A DNA stretch of 64,000 nt, taken from NCBI GenBank assembly GCA_963580285.1, contig OY757010.1, forward strand, positions 222,289,234 to 222,353,233, written 5' to 3'. Under the pieces are notes generated by a model. The model saw only the letters and a list, made by a program, of their open reading frames with translations, ran no database searches and had not been told where the DNA came from. The stretch comes from Lucinisca nassula (Eukaryota; Mollusca; Bivalvia; Lucinida; Lucinidae). Numbering within the stretch: the first letter of the stretch is position 1; each line of letters opens with the position of its first letter. Position numbers and translations under genes: made by a program. This document shows, one piece after another, positions 11,326 to 20,015 of the stretch.

Positions 11326-11812
11326 AGGGTCAACAACATTCTTTCGAGGAGATTGATCATGAAATCTTTTCTACTGTCATTCTCTCCCTTCCACTGATTC
11401 AAGAAGGGCAGTTGTCAGTTTCTGACGAAAGAATGTGCACTGTACTGGTTAACCCCTTACGTATAAGCCTGCCCATGAAATGTGTAGATAGGTAAACAGA
11501 CTGGCTCAAAAATGACCTAAAATAGTGTTGTCTGGGCGGTTAAACCCCAATGCAAAATTTGAACAAAACCCAAAACCCCAAAATGGGTAGTTGGCAAACA
11601 GGGCAGGCTTCTGATCAGGGCCTCGACTGTTTGCAAAAAGTTTAGCCAGTTTCCAAATAGATTTTGAAGAAAACAACCTGACATCCCTTAATTTTGAACT
11701 GGACTCCTGCTATATACAAGGAGGAACATTCCATTTGTTACAAAAAGGGTTTAACCCTGAAGAGAGGTTTTGTCATGAGAGAGCTCATATGAGACTTGTT
11801 TCTATGTTTCAG

Positions 11813-11967
11813 TGCTCGGTATGGCCACTGGCATAAAGAGAAGGGACAGAGTAATTACAAGAGTGGACCTCGTCTAATTATCTTCATCATTGGTGGAGTC
11901 TGTTACTCAGAACTGAGGAGTGCTTACGAGGTTACACAGGCATCCAAACAGTGGGAGGTGTTGATAG
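11813..11967 (+). CDS. STXBP1: Munc18/UNC-18 (STXBP1-type) penultimate coding exon
   Basis: This exon encodes 51 full codons plus split codons at both ends. Conserved landmarks of the SM-protein C-terminal region are [32 protein letters not shown] and QWEVLI, matching the Munc18-1/UNC-18/Rop group. The acceptor is TATGTTTCAG|T and the donor ATAG|GTAGGT; the last G joins the next exon to make the glycine before STHILTP. Munc18 binds syntaxin and templates SNARE assembly at the plasma membrane for exocytosis; this segment is in its last domain. It lacks the insert present in vertebrate Munc18-1 upstream. Upstream exons were not found and should lie left of the window. STXBP1, 2 and 3 cannot be told apart with confidence, but many invertebrates have one plasma-membrane Munc18. 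The frame is intact, so the gene is probably functional. Confidence 0.93.
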
Positions 11968-12953
11968 GTAGGTATTATAGTAGGTGATTGAGTTCTCAGA
12001 ACTGATGAGTGATTGCAAGGCTACACAGGTGTCGAAACTGTGGGAGGTGTTAATAGGTAGGTTGTGTACTCAGAAATGATGCGGGCTTAGGAGGTTACAC
12101 AGGTGTTCAAACAGTGGGAGGTGTTGATAGGTGGGTATTATAGTAGGTCATTGAGTTCTCAGAACTGATGAGTGTGTACGAGGTTACACAGGTGTCCACA
12201 CTGTGGGAGGCATTGCTAGGCGGGTTGTGTACTCAGAACAGATGAGAGCTTACAAGGTAACACAGGTGTCCAAACAGTGGGAGGTGTTGATAGGTAGGTT
12301 GTGTACTCAGAACTGATGAGTGATTACAAGGTTACACAGGTGTCCAAACAGTGGGAGGTGTTGATAGGTAGGTTGTGTACTCAGAACTGATGAGAGCTTA
12401 CAAGGTTACACAGGTGTCCAAACAGTGGGAGGCACAGGTGTCCAAACAGTGGGAGGTGTTAATAGGTAGGTTGTGTACTCAGAACTGATGAGAGCTTTTA
12501 ATGTTACACAGGTGTCCAAACAGTTGGATGTGTTGACAGGTAGGTTGTGTATTCAGAACTGATGAGAGCTTACAAGGTTACACAGGTGTCCAAACAGTGG
12601 GAGGCACAGGTGTCCAAACAGTGGGAGGTGTTAATAGGTAGGTTGTGTACTCAGAACTGATGAGAGCTTTCAATGTTACACAGGTGTCCAAACAGTGGGA
12701 GCTGTTGATAGGTAGGTTGTGTATTCAGAACTGATGAGGGCTTACAAGGTTACACAGGTGTCAAAACAGTGGGAGGTGTTGATAGGTAGGTTGTGTACTC
12801 CGAACTGATGAGAACTTTCAATGTTACACAGGTGTCCAAACAGTGGGCGGTGTTGATAGGTAGGTTGTGTATTCAGAACTGATGAGGGCTTACAAGGTTA
12901 CACAGGTGTTCAAACAGTGGGAGGTGTTGATAGGTAGGTATTATAGCAGATGA
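11968..12953 (+). repeat. Exon-derived minisatellite with repeated splice donors
   Basis: About 12 units of 72-95 bp directly follow the Munc18 exon. The unit (TACTCAGAACTGATGAG, CTTACAAGGTTACACAGGTG, TCCAAACAGTGGGAGGTGTT, GATAGGTAGGT) is the last ~75 bp of that exon plus its donor: the exon reads TTACTCAGAACTGAGGAG..ATCCAAACAGTGGGAGGTG. Most units keep the GATAG|GTAGGT-type donor. Two units carry an internal 22-bp duplication around CACAGGTGTCCAAACAGTGG. Reading past the true donor meets an in-frame stop at 11985-11987. Confidence 0.9.
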
Positions 12954-13049
12954 TGATGTCAGAATCAGAATTGTTACTGATGATACATCAAATGGCATTC
13001 ATACACCAGGACCTTTGATATGGGAAGTTAGTCTCTAGCTCTAACTAAA

Positions 13050-13330
13050 GAGATTACTTAGATACACAATTCTCAGCATCTTCAGCTGTCCAAATAATCA
13101 AATCGAGGTGGGGGTCAGGGGAAGAACGATTCTTTATAAATGTCAGTTCTTGCAGTAAGGGTCTGAAACGCCGTAGAATGGTGCTTTTTGCAGTGCCTAG
13201 CTGGGGGAACAAGGTCATCTGTCGGAATGCTGGCAGCATTCTTTAGACCTTTGTATAAGAGTATGAGCCTTCTGTCTATTCTCTTTTTCTTGAGAGAGTT
13301 GATTTGCAGGTACACAATGTATTATATCAG
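13050..13330 (-). pseudogene. Jockey/CR1-like LINE reverse-transcriptase tail
   Basis: Minus-strand translation contains LQINSLKKKRIDRR, LILLYKGLKNAASIP and TDIYKESFFP, the pattern near the end of non-LTR retrotransposon ORF2 (RR..L..LYK, then YK.SFFPRT...WN). The frame breaks just after SFFP; a neighbouring frame continues with an IIW block. Only about 65 readable residues remain. It is a dead intronic fragment, antisense to Munc18. Confidence 0.7.
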
Positions 13331-13523
13331 CTGATTGATGAACAATTGTGATAGAACTTCAATGACTGGAACAATGATGGACTGCTTACTGTATTCTAGA
13401 GCTCGAACCAACTCATTTGTGAATCCCTGTTTTTCTGAAAGTGTAGATAGCAATTATAAGGATAATTTAGGGAGACTTATGTAATAAAGATACGTCTTGT
13501 TGACTCACCTCAAAGGGTATATT

Positions 13524-13736
13524 TTAACCCTTGTCCTGCTGAACCCGGATATGCCTTTTCTTTGAAACAATGTAGATCCAGATCAGATGGCTTCTGAAGA
13601 AGCCATCTGATCAGGATCTACATTGTTTGCCATTCAGATTGTGAATTTGTTGTAATAGTTTGCATCAAGTAATCTGATTGGTTGATAATGGGTAGTGGAT
13701 GTGGTATATATGAATATTCAGCAGGACAAGGGTTAA
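13524..13736 (+). mobile_element. TTAA MITE, family A (type copy)
   Basis: 213 bp with near-perfect ends, TTAACCCTTGTCCTGCTGA and TCAGCAGGACAAGGGTTAA. The core hairpin (AGATCCAGATCAGATGGCTT / complement with GGATC) has arms of ~28 bp. TTAA flanks and ends starting CCC match piggyBac-type MITEs (inference). Confidence 0.85.
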
Positions 13737-13823
13737 TATGATGTGTCAGACATGAGATGTAACACTATCAGTTGGATGTGCCTACACAATTGAAGAATGT
13801 AAACTGGAGAATGCTAGGATCCC

Positions 13824-14040
13824 TTTTGTTGGTGAGCTTATAGTATGGCAATGGTCCGTTGTCTGTCATCTGTCAACATTTTCAAACATCTTCTCCTCCG
13901 AAACCACTAGGCTGATTGATGTCAAATTTCATGTGGAGCACCCATGGGATGGGTCATTCCTTGTCCTTAGCCCAAGGTCACTCAGATATGAAAATTAGAA
14001 CTTGTTTTTCTAAAAACAACAGCTGGGCCATTTGTAACCA
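13824..14040 (+). mobile_element. Eroded Helitron-like fragment
   Basis: GGTGAGCTTATAGTATGGCAATGGTCCGTTGTCTGTCATCTGTC followed by ACATCTTCTCCTCCGAAACCACTAGGC matches the start of TAGCTCACC-type elements. The opening palindrome is lost. Related sequence (AGCTGGGC, CCTTGGTCCAGCGTCACTCA) resumes near 16590, so the element may be split by later insertions. Confidence 0.45.
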
Positions 14041-14109
14041 AACTTTTAGGAACATGGAAATTAAAACAAATAGGAATTTAGTCACATGACCAGTATAGCC
14101 ACCATGCCC

Positions 14110-16230
14110 ATATATGATAAAAACCTTCTTAATCAGGGTTATCGGTACAACGTAAATGTTATACGACAGACTGCATGCATGGTAGTTAACCCAATCACGG
14201 TTTACAACTTTGCTTCCCTCTTTAATTGCACGCCAGTGGGTCAGGCCTCAGATTCTATGATGGTTCCAGCGTAAAGGCTTATGTTGGTTAGTACCTGATG
14301 CTCTGTCTCTGGTCGGGCCCATCAGAGTCAAACTGTTGGTTTTCTTTTGCTCCAGCATTTCAGTGGTTTCTTGCTGTCAAGTCCTCACCGTTGTTTCATC
14401 TCTGTGGTTGTTTGATTTTTGTGTTCATGCCACACGGAGATGTTGCACTGTTGAGTTAGGAGGCCTTCATGCGGACTGAACAAATTATTTGTCTTAGTCG
14501 TGACGGAAGTAAGGGCGAGGATTTAAGCCCCCCAGTAGAATTAGTTTCTGCTGACCGTTCCAAGGCGGTTCTTCTGTCATGGTTTATTTTTGTTATGGTT
14601 TGTTTTTTAGCTCACCTGTCACGTAGTGACAAGGTGAGCTTTTGGGATCACTTTTTGTCCGTCGTCCGTCGTGCGTGCGTGTGTGCGTGTGTGCGTGTGT
14701 GCGTGCGTCCGTAAACTTTTCTTCTAACGACATCTCCTCCTAAACCACTGATCGGATTTTGACCAAACTTCACAGGAATGATCCTTAGGTGGTCCCCTTT
14801 CAAAGTTGTTCAAATGGTTCCGGTCCGTTGCACATATAGGTCACAGTAGCCAAAAATAGATTTTTTTCACCGAAAACTTAAAAAATCTTCTTCTCTGAAA
14901 CCGCAAGGCCCAGGTCTTTGATATTTGGTATGAAGCTTCATCTAGTGGACCCCTACCAAGATTGTTCAAATTATAGTGCTGGGGCCAAAAATGCCCCCGC
15001 ACAGGGGCCCTTTGGTTTTACATGGGCTTATATAGGGAAAATCTTTAAAAATCTTCTTCTCTGAAACTGCAAGGCCCAGATCTTTGATATTTGGTATGAA
15101 GCTTCATCTAGTGGACCCCTACCAAGATTGTTCAAATTATAGTGCTGGGGCCAAAAATGCCCCCGCATGGGGGCCCTTTGGTTTTACATGGGCTTATATA
15201 GGGAAAATCTTGAAAAATCTTCTTCTCTGAAACCGCTAGGCCCAGGTCTTTGATATTTGGTATGAAGCTTCATCAAGTGGACCCCTACCAAGATTGTTCA
15301 AATTATAGTGCTGGGGCCAAAAATGCCCCCGCACCAGGGCCATTTTGTTTTACATAGGCTTATATAGGGAAAATCTTTAAAAATCTTCTTCTCTGAAACT
15401 GCAAGGCCCAGGTCTTTGATATTTGGTATGAAGCTTCATCTAGTGGACCCCTACCAAGATTGTTCAAATTATAGTGCTGGTGCTAAAAATGCCCCCCGCA
15501 CGGGGGCCCTTTGGTTTTACATAGGCTTATATAGGGAAAATCTTGAAAAATCTTCTTCTCTGAAACCTCAAGGCCCAGGTCTTTGATATTTGGTTTGAAG
15601 CTTCATCTTGTGGACCTCTACCAAGATTGTTCAAATTATAGCCCTGGGGCCAAAAATGCCCCCGCTCCGGGGCCCTTTGGTTTTACATAGACTTATATAG
15701 GGGAAATCTTGAAAAATCTTCTACTCTGAAACCACAAGGCTTAGGTCTTCGATATTTGTTATGACGCTTCAGCTAGTGGACCTCTATAAAGATTGTTCAA
15801 ATTATAGCGCAGGGTAAACCTTTAAAATCTTTTTCTCTGAAACCAGAAAGCCCAGGTCTTTCATATTCGATATGAAGCTTCATCTTGTGGACCTCTACCA
15901 AGATTGTTCAAATTTTAGCCCTGGGGCCAAAATTGACCCTGCCCGGGGCCCACTTGTTATGCTTTGGATCAGGTGAGCGAACCAGGGCCCTCTGGGCCCT
16001 CTTGTTTGGTGTTTCGTGTTGCTTATTTTATTTTGGATAGCCTATTGGCCATTTTGTGGGAAAGTGTCCTTTTGGCTTTCCACTATTGATGTTTCCATTA
16101 GGGTCTGTTGTTTCATGTTGGTGTTTTTTTCCCTTTGGTGTCGCTGATGGGAGCTGTGGGTTAATTGTATCGATTCCTGATCATTGTCTCCACTTCTATT
16201 TTATTTAAATGATGGGTCTTGGTTGATGTT
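14110..16230 (+). repeat. Repeat X, plus copy, split by a Helitron-like element
   Basis: 16033-16215 matches the reverse complement of 1-255. The left part (about 14110-14607: GGTCGGGCCCATCAGAGTC, CTTGCTGTCAAGTCCTCACC) is inferred to belong to the same repeat because the Helitron-like element at 14608-16004 interrupts T-rich sequence that resumes as TTTGGTGTTTCGTGTTGC. No coding frame was recognised. Confidence 0.5.
14608..16004 (+). mobile_element. Pearl/Helitron-like element, intronic copy
   Basis: Nearly identical to the element at 2965-5100 at its 5' palindrome and first ~400 bp, but with about seven core units. The spacer after the palindrome has expanded GTGCGTGTGTGCG repeats. The 3' end is AGGGCCC-TCT-GGGCCCT then CTTG before TT. 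The near-identity suggests recent activity or gene conversion. Confidence 0.75.
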
Positions 16231-16348
16231 CACCCATCTGGCACCAAGGTCAAATTTGGTCACTTGTGTTTTTGCACAGGAAAAATGTGGACACAAATAA
16301 TTTTTTGACTGTGAACTTAAAAATGGTATTTGCAGTCAGCTTAATGAG

Positions 16349-16561
16349 TTAACCCTTGTCCTGCTGAGCCCGGATATGCCTTATCTTTCAAACAATGAAG
16401 ATCCAGATCAGATGGCTTCTGAAGAAGCCATCTGATCAGGATCTACATTGTTTGCCATTCAGATTGTGAATTTGTTGCAATAATTTGCATCAAGTAATCT
16501 GATTGGTTGATAATCGGTAGTGGGTGTGGCATATATGAATATTCAGCAGGACAAGGGTTAA
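16349..16561 (+). mobile_element. TTAA MITE, family A
   Basis: 213 bp with intact TTAACCCTTGTCCTGCTGA ends and core hairpin, very close to 13524-13736, in the same intron and orientation. An A22 tract follows 80 bp downstream. Confidence 0.85.
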
Positions 16562-16671
16562 TGATGCTGCATGTGTACTAAAGGTCAATGATACTCATTT
16601 ACCTTGGTCCAGCGTCACTCAAATATCAAAATAAATTTAAAAAAAAAAAAAAAAAAAAAAGCTGGGCAAAT

Positions 16672-16838
16672 TTAACCCATTGTATGCTAGTGGACTTTTC
16701 CATCTCTTGTGTTGGACAAGTTCATTTGGCATATAAGGGGTTTCAGGCCTATTGTTAGCAAGTAGTGCAGGCCCTGATCTCGGCTTGCACTGTTTGCCAA
16801 GATACCTCTTTAGGGGTTTTCTGCATGCAATGGGTTAA
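16672..16838 (+). mobile_element. TTAA MITE, family C
   Basis: Begins TTAACCCATTGTATGCTAG and ends CTGCATGCAATGGGTTAA; internal blocks are GTGGACTTTTCCATC, GTGCAGGCCCTGATC and GCACTGTTTGCCAAG. It is shorter than the copies at 33364 and 53101 because part of the poly-T segment and hairpin is missing. Confidence 0.75.
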
Positions 16839-16859
16839 GCTTCGTATGAAGCCCTTATG

Positions 16860-17030
16860 GGATGGAAGAGCATAAATTCGTTAAAACGGTTTAGGTCACT
16901 TGACTAAGGTGGGGTCCATGGTAAAAACCTTCAAAAATCTTGTTCTCAGAAACCAAATGGCTCCACACACATGCAGCACTCAGGTGAGCGGTTCAGGACC
17001 ATGGGCTTCTGTGCCATGTTATTGAGACAA
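16860..17030 (+). mobile_element. Eroded Helitron-like 3' part
   Basis: CTTCAAAAATCTTGTTCTCAGAAACCA and the closing CAGGTGAGCGGTTCAGGACCATGGGCTTCTG resemble the ends of TAGCTCACC-type elements (GGTGAGCG..AGGGCC..GGCCCTCTTG) with many substitutions. It lies about 40 bp before the last Munc18 acceptor. Confidence 0.4.
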
Positions 17031-17073
17031 GGTAGATTTAGTCTCTCATGTTTTTCTGTACTCTCTATTTCAG

Positions 17074-17135
17074 GGTCCACACATATTCTTACACCAGAGG
17101 GTTTCCTGAGTGATCTGAGGGAGTTGAGTAGTTAG
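17074..17135 (+). CDS. STXBP1: Munc18/UNC-18 terminal coding exon
   Basis: The acceptor CTCTCTATTTCAG precedes GGTCC. With the split glycine it encodes STHILTPEGFLSDLRELSS and then TAG at 17133-17135. STHI(L/I)TP is the conserved end of Munc18 proteins; the last dozen residues vary between animals, and the short tail here resembles invertebrate UNC-18/Rop more than the longer vertebrate Munc18-1 tail. Phase agrees with the donor at 11967/11968. Together the two exons supply about the last 72 residues of a protein of ~590 in other animals. Confidence 0.92.
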
Positions 17136-17335
17136 ACTGAGACCAACAAAATAGTGCAATATTTATGTTACATGTAACCTTGTCTGTTGTGTTTGTTATT
17201 AGAGATTTTATCATTCCAAGACTTGAGGAAATACCATAGAACATCAGTGACTCAAACACAGCTTGTTTACTATGGCAGAGCTGTACTCATTCTTCAGTCC
17301 TAGACAGTTTTCCTATAATTTCACATAAAAACTTG
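17136..17335 (+). other. STXBP1: Start of Munc18 3' UTR
   Basis: Non-coding sequence after the stop without an AATAAA. The first AATAAA signals downstream are at 17466-17471, inside a MITE, and 17579-17584, just past it. The transcript end is therefore inferred, not seen. Confidence 0.55.
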
Positions 17336-17548
17336 TTAACCCTTATCTTGCTGTTCACGACAACCCCTATCTTTGGAAACAGTGTAGATCCAAATCAGAT
17401 GGCTTCTGAAGAAGCCATCTGATCAGGATCTACACTGTTTGGCATTCAGTTTATAAATCTCTAGCAATAAATTACATCAAGTAATTTGATTGGTTCAAAG
17501 TCAGAAATGGGTGTGGCTAAACTGAATATTCAGCAAGATAAGGGTTAA
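17336..17548 (+). mobile_element. TTAA MITE, family A2
   Basis: Ends TTAACCCTTATCTTGCTGTTC and ATTCAGCAAGATAAGGGTTAA. This subfamily has CTTGCTG in place of CCTGCTG and an internal GCAATAAATTACATCAAGTAAT block, which contains AATAAA. Its position in the probable Munc18 3' UTR makes it a candidate source of a polyadenylation signal. Confidence 0.85.
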
Positions 17549-17638
17549 GGATGATTTAGGGAGATTTTATATCTTGAAAATAAAATTTTTGTGTGTACAT
17601 CAATACCATAACACATTCATGCCCAATAATGACATTTC

Positions 17639-17851
17639 TTAACCCTTGTCCTGCTGAATATTCTAATCTGCCACACCCACTACTGATTATCAACCAATCA
17701 GATTACTTGATGAAAATTATTGCAACAAATGCTCAGTCTGAATGACAAATAATGTAGATCCAGATCAGATGGCTTCTGAAGAAGCCATCTGATCTGGATC
17801 TACATTGTTTGAAAGATATGACATATCTGGGCTCAGCAGGACAAGGGTTAA
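17639..17851 (-). mobile_element. TTAA MITE, family A, inverted
   Basis: 213 bp in reverse orientation to its neighbours, with intact TTAACCCTTGTCCTGCTGA ends and full core hairpin. Confidence 0.85.
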
Positions 17852-17862
17852 GTCTTTAGAAT

Positions 17863-18085
17863 TTAACCCATTCAGTACCAGAAACCCCTAAAGGGGTACC
17901 TTGGCAAACAGTGCAGGCACAGATCAGACATTCTGCAGCGTCGGATCAGGGCCTGCACTGTTTGCAAAATGTTAAGCCATTTCCTAATTAATTTTGAAGA
18001 AAACGCAACCTGACACCCCTAAATTTTGAAATGGACTCCTGCTATATATAAGGAGGAAGATTCCATTTGGTACAAAAAGGGTTAA
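17863..18085 (+). mobile_element. TTAA MITE, family B
   Basis: 223 bp from TTAACCCATTCAGTACCAG to TTGGTACAAAAAGGGTTAA. The core is CAAACAGTGCAGGCACAGATC..GATCAGGGCCTGCACTGTTTGC. Internal TGGACTCCTGCTATATATAA includes a TATA-like string. Its last TTAA (18082-18085) is also the first TTAA of the next MITE. Confidence 0.85.
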
Positions 18086-18294
18086 CCCTTGTCCTGCTAA
18101 TCCCGGATATTCCTTATCTTTGAAACAATGTAGATCCAGATCAGATGGCTTCTGACGAAGCCATCTGATCAGGATCTACATTGTTTGCCATTCAGATTGT
18201 GAATTTGTTGCAATAATTTGAATCAAGTAATCTGATTGGCTAATAATCAGTAGTGGGTGTGGCTTATATGAATATTCAGCAGAACAAGGGTTAA
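18082..18294 (+). mobile_element. TTAA MITE, family A, abutting family B
   Basis: 213 bp; TTAACCCTTGTCCTGCTAA to TCAGCAGAACAAGGGTTAA. It shares its left TTAA with the family B copy, as expected when a TTAA-specific element inserts into the target duplication of an earlier one. Confidence 0.85.
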
Positions 18295-18339
18295 TATTAT
18301 TTTTCAGACGAATGTTTTTGAATTTTTCTAGTCTAAACA

Positions 18340-18410
18340 AATTGTGGTTGCTCCTTACCCACAATCTATGTTTTTGAGCAAAAATAAAGACAATAATGTA
18401 TACCCTTGTA
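18340..18410 (+). repeat. Half of palindrome family P2
   Basis: TACCCACAATCTATGTTTTTGAGCAAAAATAA and ATGTATACCCTTGTAAA match the right arm of the palindrome at 1945-2054. The left arm and the GCCTCAATGAGGC centre are missing. Confidence 0.6.
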
Positions 18411-18962
18411 AATATGAGCCTGCACATGACAAAACCTACAATAAGACCGGTGTGACCTGCAAGGACTCAATTCAACCTGCGCACCCATTTACTATGACAA
18501 GACCTTTTGCTTATGTACCTTTGCTTAGATTTTGTTTGTTTGATTTAAGGTTTAACGTCCCCGTCAACACTGTAAAGGTCATTTTGGAGACTTTGCTTCC
18601 AAATTTGTGGGACTTTTACCCGACATTGAGATGAAATGATATCTCAAGCCGCCCAGTGGAACCAATAGGGTTTATATGCATGGACAGTCACAATTGCACC
18701 GATGTGCCTGGGCAGGCTTAGATCCTCAAAGCGGTATACCAGTACTCGTGTGCGGGTCAGTTTCAGCTCTGCCTGGAAGAATCATGTAGCCCATCTATTT
18801 CTTCAAGCCCCGATGGGCGGGCACCTTTGCTTAGATATAAGCCTATAGTAGGTACATGTGATCAGCGAAGACTGATCAGACTGCGCAAATATGCAGGCTG
18901 ATCTGAGTGTTCTCTGGTCGCTCAAGCTTTCTTTGAGGTTTTGTCATGCGCTGGCTCATATG
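18411..18962. mobile_element. MITE-like element E with SINE insertion
   Basis: Terminal inverted repeats ATATGAGCCTGCACATGACAAAACC (left, written with one base break here: ATATGAGCC-TGCACATGACAAAACC) and GGTTTTGTCATGCGCTGGCTCATAT (GGTTTTGTCATGCGC-TGGCTCATAT). A minus-strand SINE occupies 18531-18822. The non-SINE part has ACTGATCAGACTGCGCAAATATGC-like inverted sequence. A similar end, GTTTTGTCATGAGAGAGCTC, lies just before the Munc18 exon near 11769. Confidence 0.65.
18531..18822 (-). mobile_element. SINE-like retroposon D with 14-bp TSD
   Basis: ACCTTTGCTTAGAT flanks it perfectly (18517-18530, 18823-18836). Minus-strand order: GGGGCTTGAAGAAATAGATGG, CGCACACGAGTACTGGTA, AAAAGTCCCACAAATTTGG, then GACGGGGACGTTAAACC and a CAAACAAA tail. 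The head is not recognisably tRNA-like. Four other copies are in the window. Confidence 0.88.
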
Positions 18963-19088
18963 TTCTATGAAAGGGTTATCCTTTGGAAGCAAAGAATACA
19001 ACACAGAACTGAATAGTATGTAGTGTGCATGTTTTCTGGGCCAGTCTAGCTAGTTTTGGCCAATTAGACCTCATCAATGACACTCTTA

Positions 19089-19436
19089 CAGTCGAACTTC
19101 GATGGCTCGAATACCCATGGCTCGTTTACCATGGCTGAGTTGAACCCGTTTTTGAGTCCCTAGGGAATTCCTCTGCATAAGTAAAAGTGTGGGATAATTA
19201 AGGAGACTTTCGAGTTTTATCTTGCAAATGTATATTGTGTGTACTCATTAGAATCGCCTCAATGAGGCGATTCTAATGAGTACACACAGCATACATTTAT
19301 GTTACAGAAGACCGAAAAGAAGTCCAAAAATACCCCCGTTATGTTTTCTAGAAGTATACAACAGTGGCTCGAACTACTGCTGTCTTGAATAAATTTCCAA
19401 GGTCCCAAAGGGGTTCGAGCCATCGAAGTGTGACTG
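19089..19436. mobile_element. pogo/Tigger-like MITE with TA target site
   Basis: About 23-bp inverted ends CAGTCGAACTTCGATGGCTC / GAGCCATCGAAGTGTGACTG, flanked by TA on each side (19087-19088, 19437-19438). CAGT ends and TA targets are typical of Tc1/mariner-pogo elements. The P2-type palindrome around GCCTCAATGAGGC (19205-19300) sits in the middle. No coding sequence. Confidence 0.8.
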
Positions 19437-19552
19437 TATTTTCAAAATTCCAGTGAAATCAATGATCCCAAAGAACAAGAAAATATAAACTGCACTTGTA
19501 TATAGTGGAGTTTAGAGGGAATTTAATGTCACCAACTTGTTAACCTGATCAA

Positions 19553-19759
19553 TTAACCCTTCTCTTGCTGAATATTCAGATTAGCCACACCCATTTCTGA
19601 CTTTGAACCAATCAAATTGCTTAATGTAATTTATTGCTACAAATTCATAAATTGAATGTCAAACAGTGCAGATCCTGATCAGATGGCTTCTTCAGATGGA
19701 TCTGGATCTCCACTGTTTCCAAAGATAGAGGTTGTCGTGAACAGCAAGATAGGGGTTAA
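19553..19759 (-). mobile_element. TTAA MITE, family A2, inverted
   Basis: TTAACCCTTCTCTTGCTGAAT to AACAGCAAGATAGGGGTTAA. The core hairpin has lost a few bases at its tip (GATGGCTTCTTCAGATGG). Otherwise equivalent to 17336-17548 reversed. Confidence 0.8.
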
Positions 19760-19869
19760 AATCACCTGTATGTCATCCTCTAACCCTCATCTGCATGAAC
19801 TACTATACTGACCGGAAATAGAAACTATACACTTTTAAATTGTCTCGCCTGACAAAACAAGTGGATAAT

Positions 19870-20015
19870 TAGGGCCCCCGCACTGAAAGTGTGGGTGCCC
19901 TATAGTAATCACTCTGTCAGTCCGTCTGTCTGTCTGTCCATCTGTCCATCCACAAATTTTCCTACTCCTCTGATAGCGCTGCCGGAGCCCTAGTCAGTTT
20001 CACTGACAGCTCTAG
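19870..20015 (+). mobile_element. Minimal Helitron-like element, 146 bp
   Basis: 5' palindrome TAGGGCCCCCGCACT-GA-AAGTGTGGGTGCCCTA, then GTCAGTCCGTCTGTCTGTCTG, and at the 3' end hairpin GTCAG-TTTCA-CTGAC, 4 nt, then CTAG before TT. All the ends of the larger elements are present without a tandem core. Confidence 0.65.

Larger units (their letters stand above)
10719..11573 (+). mobile_element. SINE inside MITE, itself split by an LTR
   Basis: The head GGCCTCGATAGCTCCGTCGGATG resembles an A box. The body after 11330 (CATTCTCTCCCTTCC, AAAGAATGTGCACTGTACTGG, TGGCTCAAAAATGACCTAA) matches 45570-45730, and the tail is GGGCGGTTAAACCCCAATG. It is flanked by AACCCCAA on both sides. The B box lies at or beyond the LTR insertion point and is degraded. 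Confidence 0.65.
10691..11754 (+). mobile_element. TTAA MITE, family B, split by nested insertions
   Basis: The left part (10691-10718, TTAACCCATTTTGTACCCGA) and right part (~11574-11754, ending TTACAAAAAGGGTTTAACCC) together match the intact copies at 17863-18085 and 40280-40507. The insertion fell within AACCCCAA, present on both sides (10711-10718 and 11574-11581). Terminal repeats are TTAACCC-TTTTGTACC at both ends. Confidence 0.75.
11968..17073 (+). other. STXBP1: Last intron of the Munc18 gene
   Basis: GT-AG intron of 5106 bp (GTAGGT...CTCTATTTCAG). It contains the exon-derived minisatellite, a LINE fragment, MITEs at 13524, 16349 and 16672, repeat X, and a complete Helitron-like element at 14608-16004. 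Splicing joins ATA-G to GG-TCC in frame. Confidence 0.88.

Noticed and set aside
1..11800. Earlier Munc18 exons within the window
   Set aside because: No segment with conserved upstream SM-protein motifs and splice sites was found; they probably lie left of position 1.
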